From Trichostrongylus colubriformis (lineage: Eukaryota; Nematoda; Chromadorea; Rhabditida; Trichostrongylidae), in the NCBI GenBank assembly GCA_963978905.1, contig OZ022261.1:4527992-4591991 (forward strand): DNA of 64,000 nucleotides, read 5' to 3'. Shown here in pieces: positions 47,301-53,519 of the stretch (position 1 is its first letter; the number at the start of each line of letters is the position of its first letter). The notes under the pieces are model-generated. The model did no database searches. It was not told the DNA's origin and saw only the letters and a list, made by a program, of their open reading frames with translations. Both the position numbers and the translations under genes were made by a program.

Positions 47301-49715
47301 TATGCTGGCTCTTTTCAGATACATCAGCTCTAAAAAATTTTCTAAAGTAAGGATACCAGCCTTATGGAAAACAGATGGGTCCGTAGCGGTATCGGATACT
47401 GATAAAGCCGAAGTCTTTGCGGATGTGTTTGAGAAAGTTTTTGTCAATAATAATGATCATGAATAACCTTGCAATGAGCTCTCCGACTCCTTTCCTCGAA
47501 TGCAAGACTCCTTATGGTTTAGTGAACAAGAAATTTTAAAGCTTCTCTCCAGTTGGAAGAGTGGCCACTCGGTAACTCCCGATGGCATCCCAATTTATTT
47601 CGTTAAGAAGGTTTTGCCATCGATTGTTGGCCCGCTACGGTATATATTCAATTTGAGCTTTTTCCGGGCCGAAGTTCCAGAAAAGTGGAAGCATTCTTTC
47701 GTTACTCCAATTCCTAAAAAACCCCATTCTCTATGTCAAACAACTACAGGCCGGTTAGTATCACCTCCATATTTTGCAGAGTTTTTGAAAAGGTTGTAAA
47801 GAGAGTCTTAGTCGAGCATCTGGAAAACAATATGATTTTGTCGAGCTCAACATAGTTTTAGGAAAGGCAGGTCAACGGTAACTCAAATGTTGGAATCTTT
47901 GAATGATTGGACAACGGCTCTAGATAATAAGAGTGATGTGGATGTGGTGTATTTTGATTTAAGAAAGGCTTTGGATAAAGTCAATCATTCGAATCTATTA
48001 TGGAAGCTTAGGCATATTGGTGTGCATGAAAGAATAGTTCTTTGGGTCAAATCCTTTCTTCGAGGGCGTACTTTCCAAGTACGAATAAATGGTTCATATT
48101 CTAAGGTCAGAGCCGCACCAAGTGGAGTTCCACAGGGTGGTGTCCTTTCACCGGTTCTGTTTTGTATTTACTCTTATGAACTTCCTAAGATCTTAGAAGG
48201 TATTGGGGTCTCCTGTAAAGTTTTTGCTGATGATGTCAAAATTTACAAGACCGTAACTTCTGAAAATGATGGAAGAATCATACAGGAAGCTATTGATGCT
48301 GTTGTCGAATGGTCTAAAATTTGGATGGTCCCCTTAGCTTATGATAAAACGTCGGTTCTCCATTTGGGGAGTTCTCGAATTAATTCCCGTTACTCCATTG
48401 ATGGTTTACAACTTAATGAAGTCAAAGCAGTTAGAGATCTAGGCTTCATCGTTGATCATAAACTGACATTTGATTCTCACTGCACGGTCATAGCTAATAA
48501 AGCTGAAAAAAGACTCAATTAATGCGGAGTCTGCATACTAGAGATCCTTTGTTCCTTATCAGAGCGTATAAGGCTTATGTTCGTCCCATTCTTGAGTATG
48601 GAACTACAGTTTTCTTTCCTCAGACTAGTGCCAGGCTGGAAGCGGTTCAGAATAGTTTCACAAGAAAAGTTTTCACTAGGGCGCTGGGTTTCAGTTATAG
48701 TGCTATTCCCAGAGGTTTAGTTAGAAATAAGATTTTAGAAATTGATTCACTTCTTCGTAGGAGGGAGTTCCATGACCTAATAATGATGTTCAAAATACTT
48801 TCGGGAAGGTCTATAGTAGACTTTAGGGGCGCTCTTACCCTTCGGCCGTCCTCTACCAGAGGTGATAAGTATAAACTCTATTTCCCTAGGTCTAAGTCTA
48901 ATGTCAGAGCCAAGTTCTTTGTGGGGCATGCTGCTTCAGAATTTGGTAAATTTGCCAAAAGATCCACCTTGCCTAGGAGTCTAGTTCAGTTCAAAGGGGC
49001 ATTGCACAAGTATCTTGCATGAGGGCTGCTTAGGATTTGTTTTAGTTCGTACCTGACACTGGGACAAAGATGAAGTAGGCTTCTCTCTCCTGTTTTTTTT
49101 TCTGGTTTTTATGTATTGTCTATTTGTCATACCGCTCAGAGGCAGATGTTTGTCAGATTTCCTTGCCTTTTTCTGCGTATTATTTTCATTTTGACCGAAG
49201 CCTCCGTGAAAATCGTGAATAGTTTCTTTCGACACGGTATAGCTTGCTTGCAATGGTTGTAATTTGTTCGGGGTTGAAGTTGTAGGGTGTTGCCAAATTC
49301 GTTCGATAAAACTGCAAGACTGAATTAGCGTTCAGCGGAAGACTTAAGCGTTATGTACCGTATCCGTCATGATGGGGTGTGTACCCTTATGTCAAGATTT
49401 CGTACTGCGGCATGTCGCAAGCGAAGCAATGCGGGCGAGCTAAAGGCGTCATGTTGTGGGTCCCGAAGCGATTGCAGTTCAACCGAGTAGACATAAGGGT
49501 ACGCACCCGTCATGATGATACGAAAAAATAGGCGAAATGTGTAGTGTGTGCATAAATGGTCACTCAAAGGTTGACACACGCACTTAACGCTAGTGACAAT
49601 TTTTAATGCTAACAAAGAGTGGGGCTTTCAGTACGTTCACTTGGATCACGAAGTTGATGATGGCCGCGGCATAAAATTCGGTGGGTCTTCCGTAACATCT
49701 TTCGATATTGACAAG
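23375..49715 (+). CDS. Split host gene of unknown function, at least six exons
   Basis: A chain of short plus-strand exons with nematode splice sites: 23382-23466, 31722-31819, a probable one from 33754, 36732/36740-36881, 39304-39370, 42609-42782 and 49632-49715. Phases agree at the first junction (phase 1) and at the last three (2, 0, 0) without forcing; the joints around the 33754 exon are unresolved. The N-terminal part is acidic and Ser/Thr-rich. The later part is a Cys-containing, beta-strand-like region (FYECKCATEVY, INFFCNSDQ, MRFLTTFACRSDANRNRNLQ, IKFGGSSVTSFDIDK). I do not recognise the family, and no signal peptide or clear membrane span is visible. An acceptor (CTTGCAG) lies 7 bases before the ATG at 23382, so the 5' end may be trans-spliced. 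No stop follows the last exon found, so the gene probably continues beyond 49.7 kb. Introns of up to 8.3 kb carry most of the window's large transposons. Confidence 0.65.
23382..23466 (+). CDS. Exon a of the split plus-strand gene
   Basis: Starts ATGGAGAGC and encodes MESVNTNYEIPKNIDDIAAE then SAGYTDDT, ending one base into the next codon at ACAG|GTAAAC. The strong donor and the phase match with the exon at 31722 support it. Confidence 0.6.
23911..24159. mobile_element. Foldback MITE, family B, in intron 1
   Basis: Starts GTAGGGTTGATTGGTCGAAT and ends ATTCGACCAGTCGACCCCCA then ACTCT. ACTGTGG flanks it at 23904-23910 and 24160-24166. Internal words are shared with the copies at 1.7, 15.5 and 21.7 kb. 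Confidence 0.7.
24160..24545. other. Intron sequence, no feature recognised
   Basis: Between a family B MITE and the tail of the CR1-like element. Nothing recognised. Confidence 0.4.
24547..24572. repeat. TTTA microsatellite, tail of the CR1-like element
   Basis: Six to seven TTTA units on the plus strand, i.e. an (AATA)n 3' tail of the minus-strand element. Confidence 0.85.
24778..25203 (-). pseudogene. C-terminal part of CR1-like ORF2
   Basis: An open frame with the typical non-LTR C-terminal region: ENVQNNFTRKLVMRSTGVSY, then IRALSLFNKLVRQNVFGLSL. It continues upstream to the RTE target duplication at 25204-25214, across which the block at 28406 and above was once contiguous. Confidence 0.8.
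25204..25214. repeat. Target-site duplication of the RTE insertion, left copy
   Basis: GCTCTCTAGTA here and GCTCTCGAGTA at 28406-28416 match at 10 of 11 positions and directly bound the RTE element within CR1 coding sequence. Confidence 0.85.
25215..28405 (-). mobile_element. Full-length RTE non-LTR retrotransposon
   Basis: A 3191-bp element on the minus strand with an 11-bp target duplication and one long frame. It ends in the short tail CCTAAGTAATCTAAGTAAGT typical of nematode RTEs, in which the stop codon itself lies. The length matches the approximately 3.2-3.3 kb of the RTE clade. It is inserted into CR1 sequence, so it is younger than that element. Confidence 0.92.
25228..28362 (-). 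CDS. RTE endonuclease / reverse transcriptase polyprotein
   Basis: An uninterrupted frame. From the TTG at 28257 it is 1009 codons; it is open back to a TAG at 28363-28365 (RRLEYLLGRVGPEP..). No ATG precedes the endonuclease, so the start is non-ATG or unknown. Numbered from 28257: APE-type endonuclease with CTYNCRS (67-73), LSET (97-100), GDFNAG (205-210), LDHIL (273-277) and SDHRL (296-300). RT with NYRPITLLPVLYKVF (571-585), EQAGFRR, motif A FIDYKKAGDS (639-648), GVRQGDPVSP (696-705) and catalytic FADD (738-741). C-terminal RPRGRPPTRWSDS (about 963-975). It copies its own RNA by target-primed reverse transcription. Odd point: motif A has AGDSV where the family usually has AFDSV, which may weaken the polymerase. 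Otherwise intact. Confidence 0.93.
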   Translation of the reverse strand, partial: RRLEYLLGRVGPEPHTGLHDQRTQIAQAHGSTAASLSDRNAPARLSCGTQVAQTTSTHRLSPLQAVLAQSGSAGYANSQRRRNLRAVGYHRKRTRASHLIACTYNCRSISSVAQLSALIDEAKRINYDIIGLSETKRKEPMSCTWTDGTDVYLGARKSGTTSGGVGFIVAPRFAKYVTNVTFHGHRLAVLTASLSKDTSLAIIQVYSPTADKEDMEHEEFYEELADLARSTKCPYVIISGDFNAGVGSREAGKIFVGPHSGEERNEAGQRLANFCETFHFYHGNSLFCKAQHKRWTHISPNGQHLHELDHILCNRKAMTDVAVVPSFNTGSDHRLLRARFHFDRGRTRLARVLSRRPPRTVLDVAAASVMAMEESFAMQEDLDDDYESLVNTINGIRNRCRHNALTHNGCRISSPTRALLEKRRQMDRSANHVEYTILNRLCREKVIEDHTNYTRTRLLRAAEKKSSLRRATRSLAEYHLRIPCLKGPDGTRTSSRPEIERLVVGFYSDLYKSSHASAPASSDIGEDVLPILSSEVRHAIDSMPLGKSPGSDGITVELLRACGTPLYTALAARFTRYLTECEVPAAWKRSKTVLLFKKGDKEDLSNYRPITLLPVLYKVFTRCILSRVRRTLDEAQPVEQAGFRRTFSTLDHITTCCRLIEVAREHQMPLVFTFIDYKKAGDSVEPAYVWKSLEEQGVERRYICALQRCYTGCTTTIRPFANDLEVKIEKGVRQGDPVSPNLFSACLESAIRRCEWTNFGINIDGRQLNHLRFADDLVLITHTMKDASEMLSSLNREGAKAGLAINVSKTKVMKNTFAPPGSVRLNGNALEEVAEYVYLGRSLNMRNDLKPEIQRRRKAGWCAFNCIKSVIDDIKDIKLRAELFNSTVLPALCYGCETWTLTASMEKQLKTTQASLERRLLGFTLTRQRELGLHNSDIRAMSRVKDVLAYADESKHRYAGHLMRRTDGRWSSATIRWYPRDLKRPRGRPPTRWSDSIALRNNVVDPASLQLIAHWTTVAQDRYKWNRSWDPRKVNRLLRNGSPK
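28406..28884 (-). pseudogene. CR1-like RT fragment upstream of the RTE insertion
   Basis: Two frames together give motif B SGVPQGGLSPLFFLVYTFDL, the catalytic box YADDIKIYET and the following region up to TYVRPILE, where the RTE is inserted. A frameshift separates the frames near 28598. Confidence 0.85.
29139..29690 (-). pseudogene. CR1-like endonuclease end and linker
   Basis: 29690-29424 holds GGGNSFLDLIFSN and PIGNSDHNALDFRLNF (endonuclease C-terminal motifs with S-D-H). 29348-29139 holds the linker RRRDMMWKLV, then KFNAKVEKCIYKYHVYLEKR. The N-terminal endonuclease is missing. Confidence 0.75.
29691..29743. repeat. Perfect 22-bp inverted repeat at a transposon junction
   Basis: TTTTGTCAGACTAAAATTTG plus GG (29691-29712) is exactly mirrored at 29722-29743, with a 9-nt loop. 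It sits where the CR1 remnant meets the Tc1-like block and may be a terminal inverted repeat plus a flipped copy. Confidence 0.8.
29744..31140. mobile_element. Rearranged Tc1-like transposon, inverted halves
   Basis: The arms 29744-30335 (minus sense) and 30545-31140 (plus sense) are diverged inverted copies of the same C-terminal transposase region plus 3' end. The plus arm reads LYYHWPLFLKGRRRRTNIVQ then HDNAGAHAS..KIWLQCDKVETMD; the minus arm reads FLKGTRSQTHIFQQGKAAP..EIWLQRNKVEAMDF. Both correspond to the D-N-A-x-x-H and W.P motifs of Tc1-family DDE transposases. Stops and frameshifts are frequent, and about 210 bp in the centre is not shared. Outer ends match as inverted repeats (TACTTTACCTAAGAGGGTTT versus the complement of GCTCTCAGGTAAAGTA). 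Non-functional. Confidence 0.65.
31141..31721. other. Intron sequence, no feature recognised
   Basis: Remainder of intron 1 before the exon at 31722. Nothing supported. Confidence 0.4.
31722..31819 (+). CDS. Exon b of the split plus-strand gene
   Basis: Acceptor GATATTTCAG, donor GCACAG|GTATTA. 98 nt, entering in phase 1 and leaving in phase 0, so it joins exon a exactly. Encodes (G)VFLEDPETGYNSSTSSHK then NFVDTDEVEFAETAQ, an acidic Ser/Thr-rich stretch. Confidence 0.6.
31820..33753. other. Intron sequence, no feature recognised
   Basis: About 1.9 kb. At 33.4-33.6 kb a GC-richer block carries GGTTCGAATC on the minus strand (pol III B-box-like), possibly a SINE remnant. No gene supported. 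Confidence 0.4.
33754..33873 (+). CDS. Probable exon c of the split plus-strand gene
   Basis: After the acceptor TTGTTGTTTAG the phase 0 frame reads ASEPEDTIEIARGFGAEDGS then VYQCLDPEISASVGKGQ, continuing the acidic character of exon b. The donor is uncertain: GATG|GTTCTG, CCA|GTGTTT or CTA|GTTTAT are all weak, so the end is approximate. Confidence 0.45.
34705..34905 (+). repeat. Dispersed repeat, family J, plus orientation
   Basis: Inverted relative to 18425-18662. Shared words include ACGACAGCACCTATTTTCTG, GAGTG, GCCGCATCTCC and GGCGGGGTCTGTCATTCG. Noncoding. Confidence 0.55.
34906..36731. other. Intron sequence with one possible mini-exon
   Basis: A 42-nt segment at 36001-36042 (TTTCCTATAAAG acceptor, AAGAAG|GTTAGC donor; FRDVGVKFGDQFKK) could be an exon, but its phase does not join the next exon cleanly. 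The GC-rich block 36070-36260 on the minus strand has TAGAGTGGTTGGGTTAAGCG, similar to a tRNA A-box region, possibly a SINE remnant. Confidence 0.35.
36732..36881 (+). CDS. Exon d of the split plus-strand gene
   Basis: Two possible acceptors (TTCTTTTCAG at 36731 or CATTCAG at 36739) and donor GACCA|GTATGT in phase 2. Encodes GPVDKPRFYECKCATEVYDD, then LDEKLGCKGPNELHK and MVMINFFCNSDQ. Four cysteines suggest a folded, possibly disulphide or metal-binding module. Confidence 0.65.
37050..37289. mobile_element. Foldback MITE, family D, 9-bp duplication
   Basis: Begins GGGTATGCGCAGATACGACG and ends in the mirrored CGTCATATCTGCACACACCC. It is flanked by AAGTTGATC (37041-37049) and AAGTTGGTC (37290-37298), a 9-bp duplication with one mismatch. 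The interior is shared with the copy at 550-813. Lies in an intron of the plus-strand gene. Confidence 0.75.
37299..38476. other. Intron sequence, no feature recognised
   Basis: A 102-codon frame (37726-38034) has no domain or splice support. Confidence 0.4.
38477..38909. mobile_element. Near-perfect 433-bp palindromic element, family A
   Basis: The best preserved copy. It starts TTAAAGGAATCGTCCACGG and ends CCGTGGACGATTCCTTTAA. Arms of about 180-190 bp mirror each other nearly base for base (for example GGGCGGGGCCTCCGTGTAAA against TTTACACGGAGGCCCCGCCC) around a non-palindromic core of about 70 nt with TTACGTAAC. The TTAA at each border could be part of the TIR or a TTAA target duplication. 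As intron RNA it would form a very long hairpin. Confidence 0.88.
38910..39303. other. Intron sequence between palindrome and exon e
   Basis: Contains two TTCAG acceptor-like sites near 39154 and 39207, but the phases do not fit neighbouring exons. Confidence 0.4.
39304..39370 (+). CDS. Exon e of the split plus-strand gene
   Basis: Acceptor TTTTTTCATCAATAG, donor GGGAGAG|GTAATC. The 67-nt length exactly converts the phase 2 donor of exon d to the phase 0 acceptor of exon f. Encodes (Q)AVLLASSLMPSIEVEYFDV then LGE. A minus-strand frame of 120 codons overlaps but has no splice support. Confidence 0.55.
39371..41534. other. Intron sequence, no feature recognised
   Basis: Around 39.58-39.65 kb the words TTTGTACAAAATTT and TTGTGTACAAAAT recur three times. 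No gene or RNA supported. Confidence 0.4.
41535..41928. repeat. Palindromic element, family E
   Basis: An imperfect palindrome of about 390 bp. CGGTGGTGATAAATTTGTTA then TTCGGCTTTTGCTTTGTTGT on the left corresponds to the reverse complement of AATAAATTCATCACCACCAA and the preceding AGAGCAAAGGCCGG on the right. The inner arms share CCATGGCAGC or CCATGGCCGTGCACG. Overlapping frames on both strands (131 and 152 codons) follow from the palindrome and are not genes. Confidence 0.65.
41929..42608. other. Intron sequence before exon f, no feature recognised
   Basis: No supported element. Confidence 0.4.
42609..42782 (+). CDS. Exon f of the split plus-strand gene
   Basis: Acceptor GTGTTCTTTCAG, donor GTGGTT|GTGAGT. 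174 nt, phase 0 on both sides. Encodes KIRMKTSDLKTFCKVEEKGR, ALNMRFLTTFACRSDANRNR and NLQIRYYDEVKADRTRVV, basic and beta-strand-like. The largest and most convincing exon of this gene, but the family is not recognised. Confidence 0.7.
42783..45040. other. Intron sequence, no feature recognised
   Basis: Start of a 6.8-kb intron. The last few hundred bases (about 44.9 kb on, with TCATTCACT repeats and the doubled ACGCCTTATTC motif near 45.03-45.06 kb) may be the 5' untranslated region of the CR1-like element. Confidence 0.4.
45222..46010 (+). CDS. ORF1 protein of the CR1-like element
   Basis: 262 codons from ATG, uninterrupted. A short basic N terminus (GRRGKKHRID), then a coiled coil (about residues 55-110, heptads through KNKELTTENETIRQRNCELE), a Ser-rich linker, and a compact domain from about residue 137 (RRRSVVVIGVNES..VYRMGR..PRLLKVVF) that resembles the RRM-like fold region of non-LTR ORF1 proteins. 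Such proteins are RNA-binding chaperones that coat the element RNA. It precedes ORF2 by about 250 bp. Confidence 0.75.
   Translation: MDTPAAPPVQGRRGKKHRIDLSSPGSDMDLGRAIELVIGDASISPHLKAAMGGLMEIKEQMMSILAKNKELTTENETIRQRNCELEKEVTKLKSQINTLKQSLSSQDSSRLPSSNVVPSSNFLSAVDDNESERRRSVVVIGVNESTASIASDRVLHDTSCIRQILDFLSVECRPVAVYRMGRFTPSKPRLLKVVFPASFFVSLALRRAPQLRYFQIKGIFIRPSLTKFERERLKAERLSTQNTRAQSNVDFVTEQQHSQSFS
46266..49022 (+). pseudogene. ORF2 (endonuclease / RT) of the CR1-like element, disrupted
   Basis: The APE endonuclease 46266-47081 is intact: LSNIRSLVKN, IIALSETWL, AGDFNFPHVDW, LDLLFCN, IGSSDHASIKF. The frame then breaks near 47081, hits a stop at 47464, and shifts near 47740 and 47850. The RT core 47887-48522 has motif A VYFDLRKALDKVNH, motif B GVPQGGVLSPVLF and FADDVKIYKT. 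A stop at 48520 precedes the C-terminal region 48522-49022 (YVRPILEYGTTVF, VQNSFTRKVFTRALGFSYSA). Few lesions, so inactivation is relatively recent. Residue D in KALDKV replaces the usual F of KAFDKV. Confidence 0.85.
49375..49508. mobile_element. MITE, family F, perfect 9-bp target duplication
   Basis: 134 bp with inverted ends GGGTGTGTACCCTTATGTC and GACATAAGGGTACGCACCC (one mismatch). Flanked by GTCATGATG at 49366-49374 and 49509-49517. The GGG..CCC ends and 9-bp duplication suggest a Mutator-like origin. Confidence 0.88.
49632..49715 (+). CDS. Exon g of the split plus-strand gene
   Basis: Acceptor GGGGCTTTCAG, donor GACAAG|GTAGGT. 84 nt, phase 0 on both sides, joining exon f. Encodes YVHLDHEVDDGRGIKFGGSS then VTSFDIDK. 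No following exon was found to the right. Confidence 0.65.
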
Positions 49716-50159
49716 GTAGGTTTAATGTTCCGCTTGAATGTCATTACCCTCGAAAACTATCGTGCTCAGTTTTTTTTTAGGAGGAAATGGTTCCACTGGC
49801 GCAAATGTACCCTAAAATTTATGACCTAGTGGATTTCATTGTGAAGTATTCTCCAACTCCATAACGCCCATAACCTCTAGCCTTCCATTAACCTCTTAGA
49901 TGTCAAATTACTTGTTTTACTAATTTTGCAACGCCTCCGTAGTTTTTTGTCTATAAAACGAAATTGATAAAGTCGGGTTTTACGGTAGTACTATTTCTTC
50001 TTAATGGTCTTTATAGCAAAGGATCAAATGAGACGTGATATTTCAGAAGATGATGAAACCGGAATTGTCCCTTATATACCTCGTTAGAATGTTTGATTTA
50101 AATCTGTGATGAATTGTCCCTTCATATCTGATTTTTTTAAAAAGGAAGCTATCTATGCA
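49716..50159. other. Noncoding stretch after exon g
   Basis: Probably intron or downstream flank of the split gene. Nothing recognised. Confidence 0.4.
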
Positions 50160-51500
50160 AAAGTGTCTTGAGAATGTGTGAAGTATTTTTTGTTTTTAGA
50201 ATGAGTGAAGAATTTTTGCTTTTATCTTTTTCAGACATCTTTTTATATACTGCAAAAAATTTTGAGAGCATCGACACTTATTTTAGACCGGTCTTAGCTT
50301 AGGTACGAGTATGTATGTGTGTACTCTTACGTCAGCAATTTGCAACGCGTGCGAGCTTGAAATGTTGTTTATAGTTGGGTTCTAAAGCAATGACCCATTG
50401 ATGCTAGAGGTACCGTACGCAGTTAACGACTAATCGTTCCAGGACCTAACTAAATACGGCACTCCAGCTCGCAAGCATCGTGCACGGTGCACAAAACGAA
50501 AATGTGAGATGTGTAATTTTGTGAATACCTGTTGTTCAAACACTGTGGTTGTCATATTGAGTTTTATTCGAAGTGGTAGAAATAGAAATAAAACTAGAAA
50601 ACATTATTCAAAATGTAGCACAATGAAATAATGTGAAAAAGGAGAGTGCTGCCGCAAGGTTGTCTATAAACATCTCGAGACCTTTCCCAGAAGTTCTCCC
50701 CACTCATACCTGCAAAGCAGCCTACAATGCAGGTCTGCAAGGCGTGGTGTGCTTATTGGAAATGGTATTTCCAGCATGTAGTGAGACGTATGCGAAATAT
50801 GGAGCTGTGGTTAATTCTTCGTGAGGGACCCCAGGAATGCTATGTAAGGTTTGAATTGGTTGGCGGTACCAGTTCCCCTTGAGGATTCTATTGTTCATAA
50901 AATGCCTACGCATGCTAGGTAAGTGCGATAAATTTTCATCGCAGTTGGACTACGACTGATACCAGTTTTTAGGGACTAGAGATGCCGAAAATAAGTTAAG
51001 CCTTCAATTCATCTCCTTTTTTCGTTTTTTTCGCAATTCGACGCATTATTCAATCTGCACGAACGCAATGTAATACGACAGGTAGAGTTGCTTTTTGAAA
51101 AGCATCTTCATAAGGAATGATAGGGGTAACATGGTTAATGAGAACTCGTGATGTAAGTCACCCAAATGGAAGCTAGGTCTGGGAAGACCATACGTGGCAA
51201 AATTCCAGGTGAGAAGCGCTCTGAGCCTTAATCGAGGTGTTTTTTTTTCGACGGCTGCCTACATTTTTTTCTAGCCTGCCTTTTTTTCACCCCAGCCCGC
51301 CCCTTTTGAGAATCGTGGGCGGGAAGGCGGTTTTATTTCTCGGGTTTTTGACGGTTTAATTCCACTTTTTCTTCACATGCATACCACTGAGCGCCATGGC
51401 CTTCAAATCAGTAATCTTTCCACATTTCGGCCCGAATTATCCCCATCACTGCATCTAACTTCCACTCGTGTGTCCCCGCAGAAAAAAAGTGCATCACGGT
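50160..51500 (+). repeat. Long diverged repeat, copy 1
   Basis: Collinear with 53520-55190. Shared blocks include TTTTAGACCGGTC, GTACGAGTATGT, the family F-like segment (CTCTTACGTCAG..ACGCGTGCGAG), AATACCTGTTGT, GCAGCCTACAATGCA followed by TGCAAGGCGTGG, GCATCACGGTTCTCT. About 75-80% alike by eye. No intact gene; a low-copy transposon of unknown class or a segmental duplication. Confidence 0.65.
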
Positions 51501-51701
51501 TCTCTATTTTGAGCATGTGCCTCACTATCAGTTAGTCCAGAAAGCTGCAATGAACTCAGTCGACACTCATATAGCCTCAAAGATTTCATTACCTTCTTGG
51601 GCATGAAGATTGCTCGTTTTTCCAATTTTATTACCGCCTCCGTAATTCAAACCGAAAAACGCTTACGAATGAAATCAGACCTCACAATAGTATTATCACT
51701 T

Positions 51702-52105
51702 TGATCGTCGTCGGGAAAATAAGTTTTGTGTTACTCATATATCCATGTTGTATTTGCCTAGTAAGGGCCGCATGCAAAGTTCTCGCGAAAAAGTGAGAAC
51801 TCGGATAAGATGAGCTCCCTGAATTCTCGGCCGGGTGGGCGGGGCCTCCGAGTTAAAGCCCCGTCGTCCGCCGCGGTTAGGAACGGAGACTAGGACTGTT
51901 TACGTAACTTTCTGTTCCGACAGTGCGTCCCCGACCGCGACGGACGACAGGTGGGCACTGGCTCGGAGGCCCCGAGATTTAGCGGTGCTGTTCCTTAGCC
52001 GGATTCACATTTTTTCGCGTGAAAGTTTGCATGCGATGCACATTAGGCAAATACAATATAAATATATGGGTAACAGTAGAACTCATTTTCTCCGTAGACA
52101 CAAAC
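51702..52105. mobile_element. Palindromic element, family A, abutted by an RTE remnant
   Basis: Left arm GTTGTATTTGCCTAGTAAGG then CGCATGCAAAG; core of GGCGGGGCCTCCGAGTTAAA mirrored imperfectly by TCGGAGGCCCC; right arm AATACAATATAAATATATGG. The right end is cut at about 52105 by the tail of the degenerate RTE, implying the RTE inserted into it. Confidence 0.7.
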
Positions 52106-52107
52106 AA

Positions 52108-53510
52108 GAACTTACTTAGGATACTTAGGAGCCCGTAGCCGGTGGGCGCACGTCTTCCATCGTTGTCGGTCCTTCGCGCCTTGAGACCAGTGTTCGTAGG
52201 GGTGCCATACTTTCAAGCGAGTCGCTTCAGCGCCTTGCGGGGCGACCGAGCGTCGTCTTGACGTCTCGTGGGTACGAAGGTCGTTCCGCTTGTCCATCGA
52301 TCATCGGGAGCTTGAGATGTGCTCGGCTCAACGCAGTTTCGCGATGTCGGTGTATTCGACTGCGTCTCTTATGCCGGATTGTTGTCGTAGATCCGCGCTG
52401 CGTAGATTCTTCTGGTACTGCTCTCTTCTGTTCGTTTGGAGGAGGCATTTTTCAGGGCGCGTTGGCATCTCGTGATCATCGATGCCGTAGTTTTCGTACT
52501 GCTCCTTGTCTCAGTGTCATCGCATAGAGCTGGTTGCACAGTGGAGTCGAATAGATGGGCTCGGATTTTCGGATCGCTGATCAAATGGGATGCTTATTTA
52601 ATGTTTCCCATGGCTGCCCGCGCTGCTTTTCTTCTTCTGCTAATCTCAACGGTTAGCTCGTTCGTCATTGTGACGCCTCGGCCCATTGGTGTCGCATCCC
52701 TTCGGTCTTGCTGCGAGTCATCTCGAGTCCTATGGCTTTGTCGGCCTCGTTGAGTGTATCGTGCATCTGTTGGAGCTCGGCGGGTCGTTACTGATCAGGA
52801 CGATGTCGTCTGCAAATCGTAGGTTGGAGAGCTTCTTGCCATCAATAAGGACGCCTTTGTTCGACCAGTTGAGATTCGTCATGGCATGTTAGAGGGCAAC
52901 GGTGTACAGCTCGGGAGAAATGGTATCTCCCTGCCTCTTTCTTTGCCGATCGGAATCACCAGTTCCTTGTGGTACATGGTGATGCTCGTCGTCATTCCCC
53001 GATTGAATTCGTCGAGAATGTCTATGTACTTTTGCTTGATGCCAGCTGCTGCGAGAGCATTCCACTCTTCATTCGTTTCGACGCTGTCGTATGCTTTACA
53101 GTAGTCGACGAAGCAGAGTACCAGTGGGATCTTGTACTCCTCGTGCTTCTCGGTGAGTTGGGTGAGGATGTGGTTATGGTCGGCGCATGCATAGCCCTCT
53201 CGGAATCCGGCTTGATCCACTGGTTGAAATTCGTCTAGCGTCCGTTCGAGCCGGTTTAGTAGTACTTTTGAGAGTAGCTTGTAAAGCTGCGACATAAGAG
53301 CAATCGGTCGGTAGTTTTTGATGTCGTCTCTGTCGCCTTTCTTAAAGAAAGAACAGTCTTCGACGTCTCTCATAGCACCGAAATTGTACCTTCTTTGAGA
53401 TACCGATTGAATCTCACTGCGTGCACGTGGGTGATCGTGCCGCCGCACGCTTTGAAAGGTTTGAGTAGGTTCTTCCACGGCTTCTTCAATTAAAAGTTGT
53501 ACTCGAAGCA
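52108..53510 (-). pseudogene. Decayed, 5'-truncated RTE retrotransposon
   Basis: Minus-strand remnant. The tail CCTAAGTATCCTAAGTAAG (52110-52128) matches the intact RTE tail. C-terminal coding remnants are at 52297-52112. RT motifs are at 53350-52880: FFKKGDRDDIKNYRPIALMS, then DQAGFREGY and FVDYCKAYDSVE; the FADD region with LSNLRFADDIVL lies in another frame near 52.8 kb. The endonuclease is missing. Several frameshifts, non-functional. Confidence 0.8.
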
Positions 53511-53519
53511 AGCTAACTA

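Larger units (their letters stand above)
45041..49140 (+). mobile_element. CR1-like non-LTR retrotransposon, nearly complete
   Basis: Sense-oriented in the last visible intron of the host gene. It holds a complete ORF1 (45222-46010) and an ORF2 with recognisable endonuclease, RT and C-terminal domains broken by a few frameshifts and stops. Borders are approximate; no target duplication was identified. It is a different family from the older copy at 24.5-29.7 kb, as the RT regions are only moderately similar. Confidence 0.85.
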
